From Rhodopila sp. (lineage in GTDB: Bacteria > Pseudomonadota > Alphaproteobacteria > Acetobacterales > Acetobacteraceae), in contig JANXLQ010000114.1 in the NCBI GenBank assembly GCA_025355085.1, forward strand, positions 1 through 42,000: DNA of 42,000 bases. The letters run 5' to 3'. The number at the start of each line of letters is the position of its first letter. Position 1 is the first letter of the stretch. A program made the position numbers and the translations under genes. Of the stretch, positions 1 through 9,431 are shown piece by piece. Below the pieces are notes generated by a model, which had not been told where the DNA came from, did not search any database, and saw only the letters and a list, made by a program, of their open reading frames with translations.

Positions 1-1
1 T

Positions 2-307
2 GCCGTATTGTCCGGCGGCAAGCCCGGTCCGCATCCAATCCAGGGCATCGGCGCCGGCTTCGTGCCGGACATCCTGAGCACCGAGGCGATCGACGAGGTC
101 ATCCAGGTCACCAACGACGAAACCCTCGCCACCGCACGGCGTTTGGCTCGCACCGAAGGCATTCCGGGCGGGATTTCGTCAGGCGCCGCGCTGGCAGCGG
201 CGTTGAAGCTGGGCAAGCGTCCGGAATACGCCGGCAAGCGGATCGTCGTGATTATCCCGTCGTTTGCGGAGCGTTACATCACGACCGTGTTGTTCGAAGG
301 ACTCTAA
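2..307 (+). CDS. cysK: Cysteine synthase A, C-terminal part (5' end outside window)
   Basis: Frame open from window start; [22 protein letters not shown] and GISSGAA motifs typical of O-acetylserine sulfhydrylase; stop at 305-307. Confidence 0.93.
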   Translation, partial: AVLSGGKPGPHPIQGIGAGFVPDILSTEAIDEVIQVTNDETLATARRLARTEGIPGGISSGAALAAALKLGKRPEYAGKRIVVIIPSFAERYITTVLFEGL

Positions 308-317
308 GCAACCGCTC

Positions 318-361
318 GGTTACCCGCGACCTGCGATGCTTAAGCAAGGCCGCGGGTAACC
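318..361. terminator. Hairpin after cysK, 11-bp perfect stem GGTTACCCGCG/CGCGGGTAACC
   Basis: Arms 318-328 and 351-361, starts 10 nt after the cysK stop; no obvious T-tract. Confidence 0.5.
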
Positions 362-416
362 GGGAAAGCCCCGTGAGCGTAAAGCGATAGCCGGAGGCGG
401 ATTTTCTTCGATCGTA

Positions 417-502
417 ATGGCCGGTCTTATGCCGGCCATCCACACACCGGCCATCCACACACCGGCCGTTCGTGTGCAGATGGCCGGGCCTGTCCCGGCC
501 AT
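417..502. repeat. Pair of REP-like palindromes flanking a short direct repeat (CCGGCCATCCACACA)
   Basis: ATGGCCGG-N7-CCGGCCAT (417-439) and ATGGCCGGG-CCTGT-CCCGGCCAT (480-502), with two tandem CCGGCCATCCACACA units between. Confidence 0.7.
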
Positions 503-608
503 AATGGTGAACACACGACCGAACTTAATAGTATCCGGCCTCGCTTAATCTAAACCCCGGGGGCCGGAACACCATGTCACAAATAGAACAACAGTAGGTA
601 ATTCGCAG

Positions 609-1628
609 TTAAGTCCCAATCTTTCCGGTATATTTTTCCAACACAGACCAGGCATCGGCGCCGTATTTCGCCTTCCACTTGTCGTAGAACCCGGCCTTGA
701 TCAGCACCTGCCGGAACGCCTCGGGATCAGGATCATTGAAGATAATCCCTTGCTTTTCCAACATTGTGTGGAACGTTCCATCCGAATTCGCATAATCCGC
801 GCGCTGATCCTCCGCCGACCCGTTCAGATTCTTCGAAATCACCGCCTGCACATCCGGCGGCAGGCTTTTCCAGTTTTTCCCGTTCGCCAACATGATAAAC
901 CCGTCCCACATATGCCGGGTCATCGAGATATACTTCTGCACTTCGTACAGTTTGGCGGTATGGATATTGACCAGGGGATTTTCCTGCCCCTCGACAATCT
1001 TCGTTTGCAGCGCGGAGTAAACCTCGCTGAAATTGATGCTCGCGGGCGCCGCGCCGAACGCTTCGAACATGCTGGTCCACAGCGGACTGACCGGCACGCG
1101 GATCTTGTAGCCCTTCAGATCGTCCGGGCTGCGGATCGGATGCGTGCTGCTGCTGATCTGGCGGAAGCCGTTGTCCCAAACTTTCTCAAACCCATACAGG
1201 CCGGACTTACCGATCGAATCACGAATCATCGTACCCAGGTCGCCGTCAACCGCAGCCCAGACCTTGCTGTAGTCCGAAAACGCGTAACCAATCCCGTAAA
1301 TTGAGCTCAATGGCGTGAACGTCGAAAGGATCAACCCCGACAACGTCATGAACTCCAGCGCACCGGACCGAAGCTGCGACAGCATGTCGGTATCGCCGCC
1401 AAGCTGGTTGTTCGGGAACACCGAAATCTTCACCCGGCCATTTGTTTCCTTCAGAATACGCTCCACCGCTTCCTGCTGGCGAATGGAGTTCGGGTGCGAC
1501 ATGGGGTTGTCGTTTCCCATTTTCATTTCGAATTCCGGGGTGTCGCCGCGGGCGCGAATTAAGCCGGGAAGTGGCAGCACCGCGGCGGTCGTGCCGAGCA
1601 GCAGGCGTCGTGTCACCAGACTAACCAT
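609..1628 (-). CDS. TRAP transporter substrate-binding protein, DctP family
   Basis: Signal-like N-terminus MVSLVTRRLLLGTTAAVLPLPG; NPMSHPNSIRQQEAVERILKETNGRVKISVFPNNQLGGDTDMLSQLRSGALEF and GYKIRVPVSPLWTSMFEAFGAAPASINFSEVYSALQTKIVEGQENP are DctP hallmarks. Start at 1628 chosen over the ORF start because GGAGGAAACGTT precedes it. Confidence 0.9.
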   Translation of the reverse strand: MVSLVTRRLLLGTTAAVLPLPGLIRARGDTPEFEMKMGNDNPMSHPNSIRQQEAVERILKETNGRVKISVFPNNQLGGDTDMLSQLRSGALEFMTLSGLILSTFTPLSSIYGIGYAFSDYSKVWAAVDGDLGTMIRDSIGKSGLYGFEKVWDNGFRQISSSTHPIRSPDDLKGYKIRVPVSPLWTSMFEAFGAAPASINFSEVYSALQTKIVEGQENPLVNIHTAKLYEVQKYISMTRHMWDGFIMLANGKNWKSLPPDVQAVISKNLNGSAEDQRADYANSDGTFHTMLEKQGIIFNDPDPEAFRQVLIKAGFYDKWKAKYGADAWSVLEKYTGKIGT

Positions 1629-1775
1629 AACGTTTCCTCCATTCGCCGGGTCGTTGCCGCCCGTGCTGACCGAAACCTGTCGGCGCCTCGACATAAGGTC
1701 AAGTGGGGATTGAAGCGATAGCTGTGATCGCTAAGCCAGACGTGATATGCTACGGAATTCAGGCACAGGGGTGGC

Positions 1776-2489
1776 ATGAGCAAACAGTTTACCGTGTGGC
1801 ACCACGACCAGATCGGGTCCACCAACGATGAGGCTCGGAGGCTTGCCCTGGAAGGCGCGCCGCACGGCACGGTCGTCCATGCCGATGAGCAAACCGCCGG
1901 CCGTGGCCGCCTGTCCCATACGTGGTTCAGTCCGCCCGGAAACCTGTATTTGTCTATTGTGTTGCGCACCGGGCAACCCGCATCGCGCAGTTCGGAACTC
2001 AGCTTCCTGGCAGCCCTGGCCGTTGCGGACACGGTGGAAACACTGTTGCCGCGCCAGATACGCGCCATGCTGAAATGGCCCAACGACGTGCTGGTGAACG
2101 GCGCCAAGATCGCCGGAATCCTGTTGGAACAGGTGGACGACGCGATAATCATGGGCATTGGGCTGAACGTGCTGGAGGCACCCTCGAACACCGCATACAA
2201 GACCACAACCGTGGTCGCGAATGCTGGCATCGCCACGGTCGATGGCGCCCGCGACATCCTGCTGGACCGGTTGGCATACCATCTGTCGTCCTGGCACACC
2301 GACGGCTTCCCACCGATCCGCGAACAATGGCTCAACCGGTCCTATCCGGTCGGGGCGGCAATCCGGGCAAACGCCGGCGGGCAGCCGGTCGCCGGTCATT
2401 TCGCGGGCCTGGACGACGACGGGGCGCTGCTGCTCGACACAAACCAGGGCCGCCAGCGGATCGTGGCGGGCGAGGTGCTGCCGGGGTAA
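1776..2489 (+). CDS. birA: Biotin--[acetyl-CoA-carboxylase] ligase
   Basis: TNDEARRLA, ADEQTAGRGRLSHTWFSPPGNLYLSIVLR, LKWPNDVLVNGAKIAGILLE motifs of BirA/BPL. Confidence 0.93.
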   Translation: MSKQFTVWHHDQIGSTNDEARRLALEGAPHGTVVHADEQTAGRGRLSHTWFSPPGNLYLSIVLRTGQPASRSSELSFLAALAVADTVETLLPRQIRAMLKWPNDVLVNGAKIAGILLEQVDDAIIMGIGLNVLEAPSNTAYKTTTVVANAGIATVDGARDILLDRLAYHLSSWHTDGFPPIREQWLNRSYPVGAAIRANAGGQPVAGHFAGLDDDGALLLDTNQGRQRIVAGEVLPG

Positions 2490-2718
2490 GTCGATCGTTG
2501 TCATCCACCGGCTCGATACAGCGGCCCGTCTGTGGGGCAGCTTGTCCGCACGAAACCGATGCCCAGCGTTTGACCGGGGCTTCCGCGAGTGGGAGCATCC
2601 ATCGGGAACGTCAGTAACAAGAGCAAATCCGCATGGGTAAGATCGTCTCGCCTTTAACAGTAATCTGGCGAATGGCACCTTCCAAGCGCCATACAGCGTG
2701 TTGGTCGAGGGTATAATC

Positions 2719-5058
2719 ATGCCCCTGTCAAGATTTCGGATAGTGCAGATCGGGTCAGGCATCGCATTGGATTATTGCGGAAAGCTGTTCGCCGATTTCG
2801 GCGCCGATGTCGTGAAACTGGAACCACGCGAAGGCGATGCGTTAAGGTCGTTCCCCCCGGTCCTGGAGAACGGCGAGAGCGGCGTGTTTGCGTGGTTGAA
2901 CACGAACAAACGCAGCGTGACCGAAACAGCGGACGCGATGAATGCGTTGTTGCCGGGGGCCGATTTACTGCTTGATGGCCGCGCCCCGGGTTCATTGCCA
3001 CAGGCGGATGTTTCAACAACGGCGATCTCCTGGTTCGGCGATCACGGTCCCTACGCAGGCTTCGCCGCGACAGAAGCAACAATCCGGGCACTCGGTGGAC
3101 TTGTGGCGTTGACGGGCCGGGCAGACGGGCCGCCGACACTCGCGACCGATTGCCAGTCCGGCATCGTCGCCGGTCTGGCCGCCTTCATCGCGTCCTGCGC
3201 CGGCCTGTTCGACCGCAAATCCGGCAGCCGCCGCTTTTCCCTCAGCATCCACGAAACCGCCGTCAATATCGCGGAATATGAGGCTGCCGTCGCCTGGGAT
3301 TCGGGATTCTCCCGCAAGCGCCCCGGCGTCAACCGTTTCGGACGCAACTACCCCGTCGGCATCTACCAGACCAAAAATGGTCTGATCGGCGTAACCATCG
3401 TCACCCCCGGCCAATGGCGCGGCATCTGCGGAATGCTCGGTATGCCGGAACTCGCCAAAAATTCTCGTTACGCGGTAAGCACGGATCGGCTGGCCCACGC
3501 GCAAGAGATCGATGCGCTGTTTCAGCCGGTCTGGGAAACCCGAACCGCGACCGAATGGTTCGAACTCGCATTGGAATACAAACTGCCGATGGCGGTGGTC
3601 CCGACCATGGCCGAACTGTTGGAACAATCCGTCCACCGCGCACGCGGCGCCTTTGTGCCGGTCCGCATCGGCGACGTGGCGTTCGAGGCACCCGTCCTGC
3701 CGCAACACCTGCTTGCAACCCCACCCCGCACCGGCGGCACCGCCCCTATGGCCGGCGAGGACCATGCCGTGTGGTTCGTTCCTGGATCGGATAACCCTGC
3801 CGAACCGGCGCCCACTGGATCGTTGCCGTTGCAAGGCATACGCATCATCGACCTCACCATGGGTTGGGCCGGCCCCACCGCCGCTCGGCATTTAGGGGAA
3901 CTCGGCGCGGAGGTCATCAAAGTAGAGGCCTGCCAATACCCCGACTGGTGGCGCGGCACCGATTTGCGCGCGGCGTTCATCGCGGCACAAAACTATGAGA
4001 AAATACCCTGGTTCCAGCTTATGAACCGCAACAAGCTGGATGTTACCCTGGACCTGACCCAACCAGACGGCGTCGCCTTGTTAAAACGGCTTGTTGCCGG
4101 TGCCGACGCGGTCATTGAAAATTATTCGTCGGAAGTGCTAACGAAACTCGGCCTCGATTACCGCGTATTGAAAGAGGTGAAGCCAGATCTGGTCATGCTG
4201 TCGATGCCCGCCTTCGGGTCGAATAACGCCTGGAGCGCCTGTCGCGGTTACGGTTCGACGCTGGAACAAGCATCCGGTCTGCCAACGATCACCGGCTTTC
4301 CAGAAGACCCGCCGACGATGAACCAGACCGCATACGGCGACCCCATCGGCGGCTTCAACGCGGCGGCCTCGCTGATGGTCGCCCTGTTGCACAAACAGGC
4401 AACAGGCCAGGGCCAGAACATCGACCTTTCGCAGGTGGAGTGCATGCTACCCCTGGTCGCCCCGGCCCTGATCGAGCAATCCGCCACCGGACAGACACCT
4501 CCCCGCATCGGTAACCGGCATCCGCTGTACGTGCCGCAAGGCTGCTTTCGGTGCGCCGGCGAAGATGCCTGGATCGCGATTTCCGTGACCGGCGATACAA
4601 TGTGGCAGTCGCTGTGCCGGGTGCTGAACAAGCCGTCGCTTACGGACCTGACGGCAACGGAGCGGCGGGAGCAGCAGGGAACCCTGGAAACAGCGATCGG
4701 TGACTGGACGTTGGATCGTGACCCGGATGCTGCCATGGCCACGTTGCAAGCCGCAGGCATCGCCGCCGGGGCCGTTCGCACGCCGCTGGCACTGACCGGC
4801 GACTCGCACCTGCTCGCCCGCGGATTTTGGCGCAGTCTGGACCGTCCGTTCATCGGGCTGCACTGGCAATCCTCCGCGCCGTTTCGGGAAGGCCCTGACC
4901 CATACCCGGTGCGTCGCGCCGCGCCCACCCTCGGTCAGGATAACGACGCCATCCTGGGCGGGCGCCTGGGCCTGGATCGCGAAGAAATCGACCGCCTGAC
5001 CGCCGCCGATGTGATAGGCACGATACCGAAGCCCAGACGAGCACAGAGCGACCAATGA
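2719..5058 (+). CDS. Tandem-duplicated CaiB/BaiF (family III) CoA-transferase
   Basis: Two successive CaiB/BaiF domains ([31 protein letters not shown]... and [32 protein letters not shown]...). ATG at 2719 preferred to the TTG at 2698. Confidence 0.9.
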   Translation: MPLSRFRIVQIGSGIALDYCGKLFADFGADVVKLEPREGDALRSFPPVLENGESGVFAWLNTNKRSVTETADAMNALLPGADLLLDGRAPGSLPQADVSTTAISWFGDHGPYAGFAATEATIRALGGLVALTGRADGPPTLATDCQSGIVAGLAAFIASCAGLFDRKSGSRRFSLSIHETAVNIAEYEAAVAWDSGFSRKRPGVNRFGRNYPVGIYQTKNGLIGVTIVTPGQWRGICGMLGMPELAKNSRYAVSTDRLAHAQEIDALFQPVWETRTATEWFELALEYKLPMAVVPTMAELLEQSVHRARGAFVPVRIGDVAFEAPVLPQHLLATPPRTGGTAPMAGEDHAVWFVPGSDNPAEPAPTGSLPLQGIRIIDLTMGWAGPTAARHLGELGAEVIKVEACQYPDWWRGTDLRAAFIAAQNYEKIPWFQLMNRNKLDVTLDLTQPDGVALLKRLVAGADAVIENYSSEVLTKLGLDYRVLKEVKPDLVMLSMPAFGSNNAWSACRGYGSTLEQASGLPTITGFPEDPPTMNQTAYGDPIGGFNAAASLMVALLHKQATGQGQNIDLSQVECMLPLVAPALIEQSATGQTPPRIGNRHPLYVPQGCFRCAGEDAWIAISVTGDTMWQSLCRVLNKPSLTDLTATERREQQGTLETAIGDWTLDRDPDAAMATLQAAGIAAGAVRTPLALTGDSHLLARGFWRSLDRPFIGLHWQSSAPFREGPDPYPVRRAAPTLGQDNDAILGGRLGLDREEIDRLTAADVIGTIPKPRRAQSDQ

Positions 5059-6266
5059 ACACGCCCCTTCAACGGACCGAAGTGAAATCCCTCGCTCTGA
5101 TCTGCGCCGCGCATCTGGTTAGTCATTTTTACTACCTCGTGCTGGTGCCGTTGTTTCCAATGCTGAGAGACCGCCTTGGCCTGGGATTCGTAGAGCTTGG
5201 CTTTGCACTCACACTGTTCAACATCGTCGGCGGTATTGTGCAGACCCCGATGGGGTACGTCGTAGATCGTTTCGGTGCCCGGCGCGTCCTGGTCGCCGGA
5301 CTGATCCTGGGCGGCGCCGCATATGTGTCCATCGGATTTTTCCCGTCCTATCCCTGGATTCTATGCGCGATGGTCCTCGCCGGTATCGCCAACGCGGTCT
5401 ATCATCCCGCCGACTATGCCATCCTGGGCGCCGTCATAGAGCCAAGCCGGCTGGGCAAGGCGTTTTCATTCCACACCTTCGCCGGCTTTCTCGGCAGCGC
5501 CATCGCCCCGATCCTGATGCTGCTGGGCGCCCGGGTTTTCGGCTTTCAGGCTGCCATCATCGCCGCCGGCGTGTTGGGGATTATCGTGGCCATTCCGCTG
5601 GCGATGGCGGGGTGGTTGGATGTCCATGCGGCTTCTCGTGCGCCAGCCGCGACAACACCGCATATTCCGATGCGAAAGCTGCTGACACCGGCCGTGTTGG
5701 GGCTGGTGGGTTTCTTCGCCCTACTCAGCCTGAGCAGTGGCGCACTGACCAATTACTCGGCGGTCGCGCTGGTCAGCGTCTATGGCGTGTCGCTGTCGTC
5801 GGCAAACCTCGCGCTGTCGGCGTTCCTGTTCATGTCGGCCATCGGAGTTCTGGCCGGGGGCATCATCGCGGACAAGACGACCCGGCACGGCGATGTCGCG
5901 GCGTTCGGTTTCGGCGGCGCCGCGGTTCTGATCCTGCTTGTCGGAACCATCGACCTCGGCGCCATCCTGCTAGTGGCGGCAATGGGTATGGCCGGCTTTC
6001 TGTCCGGTATGATCTCCCCATCGCGCGATATGCTGGTCAGGGCAGCCTCCCCGCCCGGTGCGTTCGGCAGGGTATTCGGTATCGTAACGACAGGCTTTAA
6101 CATCGGCGGCACCGTCGGACCGCTGATCGGCGGCTGGATCATGGATCACAACCTGCCGCGTTGGGTGTTCTTCTCATCGGTCGCATTCATGGCCATGACA
6201 TCCGTGATGGCACTCGCCAGCGGCTGGCGCACCCGCCGACGGTCCTCGCAGGAGATAACGGTATGA
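5055..6266 (+). CDS. MFS transporter
   Basis: About 12 hydrophobic segments, [13 protein letters not shown] loop motif; 4-bp ATGA overlap with the upstream CoA-transferase. Confidence 0.88.
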   Translation: MNTPLQRTEVKSLALICAAHLVSHFYYLVLVPLFPMLRDRLGLGFVELGFALTLFNIVGGIVQTPMGYVVDRFGARRVLVAGLILGGAAYVSIGFFPSYPWILCAMVLAGIANAVYHPADYAILGAVIEPSRLGKAFSFHTFAGFLGSAIAPILMLLGARVFGFQAAIIAAGVLGIIVAIPLAMAGWLDVHAASRAPAATTPHIPMRKLLTPAVLGLVGFFALLSLSSGALTNYSAVALVSVYGVSLSSANLALSAFLFMSAIGVLAGGIIADKTTRHGDVAAFGFGGAAVLILLVGTIDLGAILLVAAMGMAGFLSGMISPSRDMLVRAASPPGAFGRVFGIVTTGFNIGGTVGPLIGGWIMDHNLPRWVFFSSVAFMAMTSVMALASGWRTRRRSSQEITV

Positions 6267-6718
6267 GCTTACCCGCCGCCGGCCCCGAAACGAAGGCCTG
6301 GTTTATCGCTTGGCTGGAGGGCTTTTCCGCCCATGTCCGCGCTGTGGATTATGCGTCGGCACGTCCGTTGTTCCACCCCGAGATTCTGGCATTCGGCACC
6401 CATAAGGACGTGCTGCCAAGCCTGGAGGCATGGGTGAACGCCCAATGGGACAACGTGTGGCCGCGCACCGAGGATTTCCGCTTCACCATCCCGGAAACGC
6501 ATGTCCTGGTCTCTGACGATCGCAGCATGGCAGTCGTGGTGGCCCCCTGGACCAGCACCGGCTTTCACCCGGACGGATCGGCATTCGATCGACCCGGCCG
6601 AGCAACAATCGTGTTCCATAAGTCCGCCGGCGTCTGGATCGGCGTGCATTCGCATCTATCGTTGAACCGAGGCGTGCCGCAGACCAGCCACGGAACCCGC
6701 CCGGTCAAGGCGCGCTGA
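6263..6718 (+). CDS. NTF2-like/SnoaL-type nuclear transport factor family protein
   Basis: [38 protein letters not shown] ... [37 protein letters not shown] pattern; ATGA overlap with MFS stop. Confidence 0.7.
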   Translation: MSLPAAGPETKAWFIAWLEGFSAHVRAVDYASARPLFHPEILAFGTHKDVLPSLEAWVNAQWDNVWPRTEDFRFTIPETHVLVSDDRSMAVVVAPWTSTGFHPDGSAFDRPGRATIVFHKSAGVWIGVHSHLSLNRGVPQTSHGTRPVKAR

Positions 6719-6881
6719 CCGGGATCACATCGTCATGGCGCGTGCAGGGTCGCATCTGCGCTTCGCCGTGCTTGTTCGTACAAAGACGGGAAGGCAGATA
6801 TTCACGTACCATGACGGGTCAGGACATAAGGCTGTTGGTATCGCTCCCTCGATAATGGAACCGAGAGTTGCACGACGGATA

Positions 6882-9431
6882 TCAGACCGAATGTAATACC
6901 GAGATCGGACTGTCCGCCAACAACGACCCAATCGAAAGCGTCGGGTCCAGAGTAATACCAACGCCATCAGTCAACAGCCGTTTGCACCGGCGCCCCTGCA
7001 GATCGGTTGGAACCGACAAGCTATTATTCTCCAGGCAGCGGGGATCGAGTGAAAGTGCGTCCCCCTTCTGCAACAGCCGATAAACCATGCGCGGTACAAC
7101 AACAATAACTATAGAATCGCCCCGGATACGGGCAAATGAAACTATGTGATTGTTCAGCGGCCCATTCACCTCCAGCGGCAGGTAGTCGCCGCATGCGAAC
7201 AGTTCGGGCATTTGACGGCGTAGTCCGAGGATTTCCTGTATCATCGCCTGTTTTATCCTGCCGTCTCGCCATGTCCTTCGGCGATCCGCCCAATTGCTGC
7301 GTTCATGCAGAGCGGCACGCCGCATTTCATAATCGACCGGCCGGCGGTTATCCGGATCGACCAGACTGAAATCCCAGAATTCAGACCCTTGAAAGAAATC
7401 AGGCATCCCCGGCACAGTCATTTTCAGCACAGCCTGCGACAACCCATTCACCGCACCGGCCGGCGCAATCCTATTGACGAACGATCGGGCAAGCGGCAGA
7501 AAATCTCCGCCGAGCGCCAGAAGGTCAGTCAAAAAATCCCGGGCGGTATTCTCGTATTCTTCGTTGGGCGTGGTCCAGTCTGTGCGCAGTTTTGCTTCGC
7601 GGAGGGCTTTTTCCTGCCAACCCGCCAGCCGTTCAGCGAACGCCTGCACCTCCGGTTCATCCGACATCGTCAGATGCGGCGGCCAGGCCCCGACGATCAT
7701 CTGATACAGCATAACCTCATCGGCCGGGTCGGGGCGCGTGGCGTCTATCGTTCTGCACTGAGCCAGGAAGGCCGCCCACTCATCGGGGATCTCACTGATG
7801 ACGGCCAAACGGGCACGCAGATCCTCACCGCGCTTGTGATCGTGCGTGGCGGTCGCCAACATCGCATCCGGGAATGTAGCCAACCGATCGCCGCACGAAC
7901 GATGGAAATCCGCGATAGACGCGCCGAGACGCGCGGCATCGAAACCAACATCGTTACGAGAAAGCAGTCTGCCGTATCGGTAGAATGCGGTGTCTTCAAC
8001 GGCCTTTGCCGCAACGGGTGCGCTAAGTTGCTGAAACCGGGTTCCGGCGACCTTGTCTCCGGGGTCACCTCCCAGCCATCGATCGAGTTGATCCAGAATG
8101 GCATGCATTGATGCTGGCGATGACTGTTTCGCGGCGGCCAGGCCTTTCGCGAACGATGCTTCGTCCGTCGCCGATCGCTTCGATCCGGCATTGTAACCGC
8201 GATATACCGGAAAATGCGACAGCAGTGCGGTCAGCGCCCGTTGGATGGCGGCGGCCGAAAAGTCTCGTGTGTTACGATCCGATCTTGCGACGCGATGCAA
8301 CGCCGCCGTGACCGCATTCAGTTGAGCACTGAACCCACGTTGCAGGATTTCCAGGCGAGCGGCCGATTCTTCGTCCTCGAAGGCGGCGGGTCGTTGCGTC
8401 AGGTCGTGCCACAGGCGGCCGAGTATCGCTGCATTGGAATCGTCATGTTGCAGCGCGCTGACTTCATTCATGAAATCGTAGCCGCTGGTGCCATCGACAC
8501 CCCAGTCGGCCGGCAGCGATTCACCAGCGCCCAGAATTTTCTCGATCACCAGATAAGCACGCTTGCCGGGCGCCAACTCATCCAGGCGTTGGCGCAAGCG
8601 GCGACAATAGCCGGGTGGATCCGACAGTCCATCGACATGGTCCACCCGGAAACCGTCGATCAAGCCTTCTTCGTAAAGGCGAAACAGCGTCGCATGGGTT
8701 TCTTCGAAGACGGCCGGCACTTCGATCCGCAATCCTGCCAGTCCATTGATATCGAAGAAGCGCCGCCAGTTGATTTCGTCCCCCGCCACAGCCCACCAGG
8801 CAAGTCTATAATGCTGCGCCTCCAGCAGAGTATGGAGATGACAGCGGCCGCCGTCCGTCTCCGGATCGAAGGACTCGGTGCCGCTTTCGCAGATAGTGCT
8901 GTAATGATTTGGATCGATCGGAAATTCGCTGTCGAAGTAGCGGATCACCGGCTCCCCCAACGCGGTCTGCCCCAGTCGGATTTCGCCGGCGTCCAGCGCC
9001 TCTCCGTACGGCCGCCCAAGAAATGGGGCGAGTATTTTACCCCGTAGGTCCGGGTCCGGCGTTTCCCAGTCCACGTCGAAAAATTCAGCGTACCGGCTGG
9101 CCTTTCCGTACCGCAACAGGTCGGTCCACCACGGATCGTCCGCCCCACCGACTGCCATGTGGTTGGGAACGATATCGACAATCAGGCCCAGGCCGGCTTT
9201 GCGCAATACTGCCACAAAGGCGCGCAATCCCGCTTCTCCGCCAGGTTCCGGATTGACCGAGGTTGGATCGACCACATCGTAGCCATGGATCGATCCCACC
9301 CGAGAAGTCAGTATTGGAGAAGAATAAATGTGACTGATTCCTAAATCGGCCAGGTAAGGGACCACGGCAGCAGCATCGGCGAAGGTAAAGCCCTTGTGCA
9401 GTTGCAACCGCATGGTCGCGCGTGGGGTCAC
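6882..9431 (-). CDS. treY: Malto-oligosyltrehalose synthase
   Basis: RATMRLQLHKGFTFADAAAVVPYLADLGISHIYSSPILTSRVGSIHGYDVVDPTSVNPEPGGE; VDIVPNHMAV; GFRVDHVDGLSDP; KMTVPGMPDFFQGSEFWDFSLVDPDNRRPVDY. GTG start overlaps malQ stop (GTGA); an ATG at 9413 is an alternative. Confidence 0.96.
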   Translation of the reverse strand: MTPRATMRLQLHKGFTFADAAAVVPYLADLGISHIYSSPILTSRVGSIHGYDVVDPTSVNPEPGGEAGLRAFVAVLRKAGLGLIVDIVPNHMAVGGADDPWWTDLLRYGKASRYAEFFDVDWETPDPDLRGKILAPFLGRPYGEALDAGEIRLGQTALGEPVIRYFDSEFPIDPNHYSTICESGTESFDPETDGGRCHLHTLLEAQHYRLAWWAVAGDEINWRRFFDINGLAGLRIEVPAVFEETHATLFRLYEEGLIDGFRVDHVDGLSDPPGYCRRLRQRLDELAPGKRAYLVIEKILGAGESLPADWGVDGTSGYDFMNEVSALQHDDSNAAILGRLWHDLTQRPAAFEDEESAARLEILQRGFSAQLNAVTAALHRVARSDRNTRDFSAAAIQRALTALLSHFPVYRGYNAGSKRSATDEASFAKGLAAAKQSSPASMHAILDQLDRWLGGDPGDKVAGTRFQQLSAPVAAKAVEDTAFYRYGRLLSRNDVGFDAARLGASIADFHRSCGDRLATFPDAMLATATHDHKRGEDLRARLAVISEIPDEWAAFLAQCRTIDATRPDPADEVMLYQMIVGAWPPHLTMSDEPEVQAFAERLAGWQEKALREAKLRTDWTTPNEEYENTARDFLTDLLALGGDFLPLARSFVNRIAPAGAVNGLSQAVLKMTVPGMPDFFQGSEFWDFSLVDPDNRRPVDYEMRRAALHERSNWADRRRTWRDGRIKQAMIQEILGLRRQMPELFACGDYLPLEVNGPLNNHIVSFARIRGDSIVIVVVPRMVYRLLQKGDALSLDPRCLENNSLSVPTDLQGRRCKRLLTDGVGITLDPTLSIGSLLADSPISVLHSV

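Noticed and set aside
2719-5058. Idea that the first CaiB domain is catalytically dead because the 'GQxxD' position is Ser
   Set aside because: The family's catalytic Asp is expected in the DxxxG segment before the GxGQ motif; that Asp is present in both domains.
6725-6967. 80-aa minus-strand ORF after treY
   Set aside because: Overlaps the treY 3' end in another frame; no RBS or motif.
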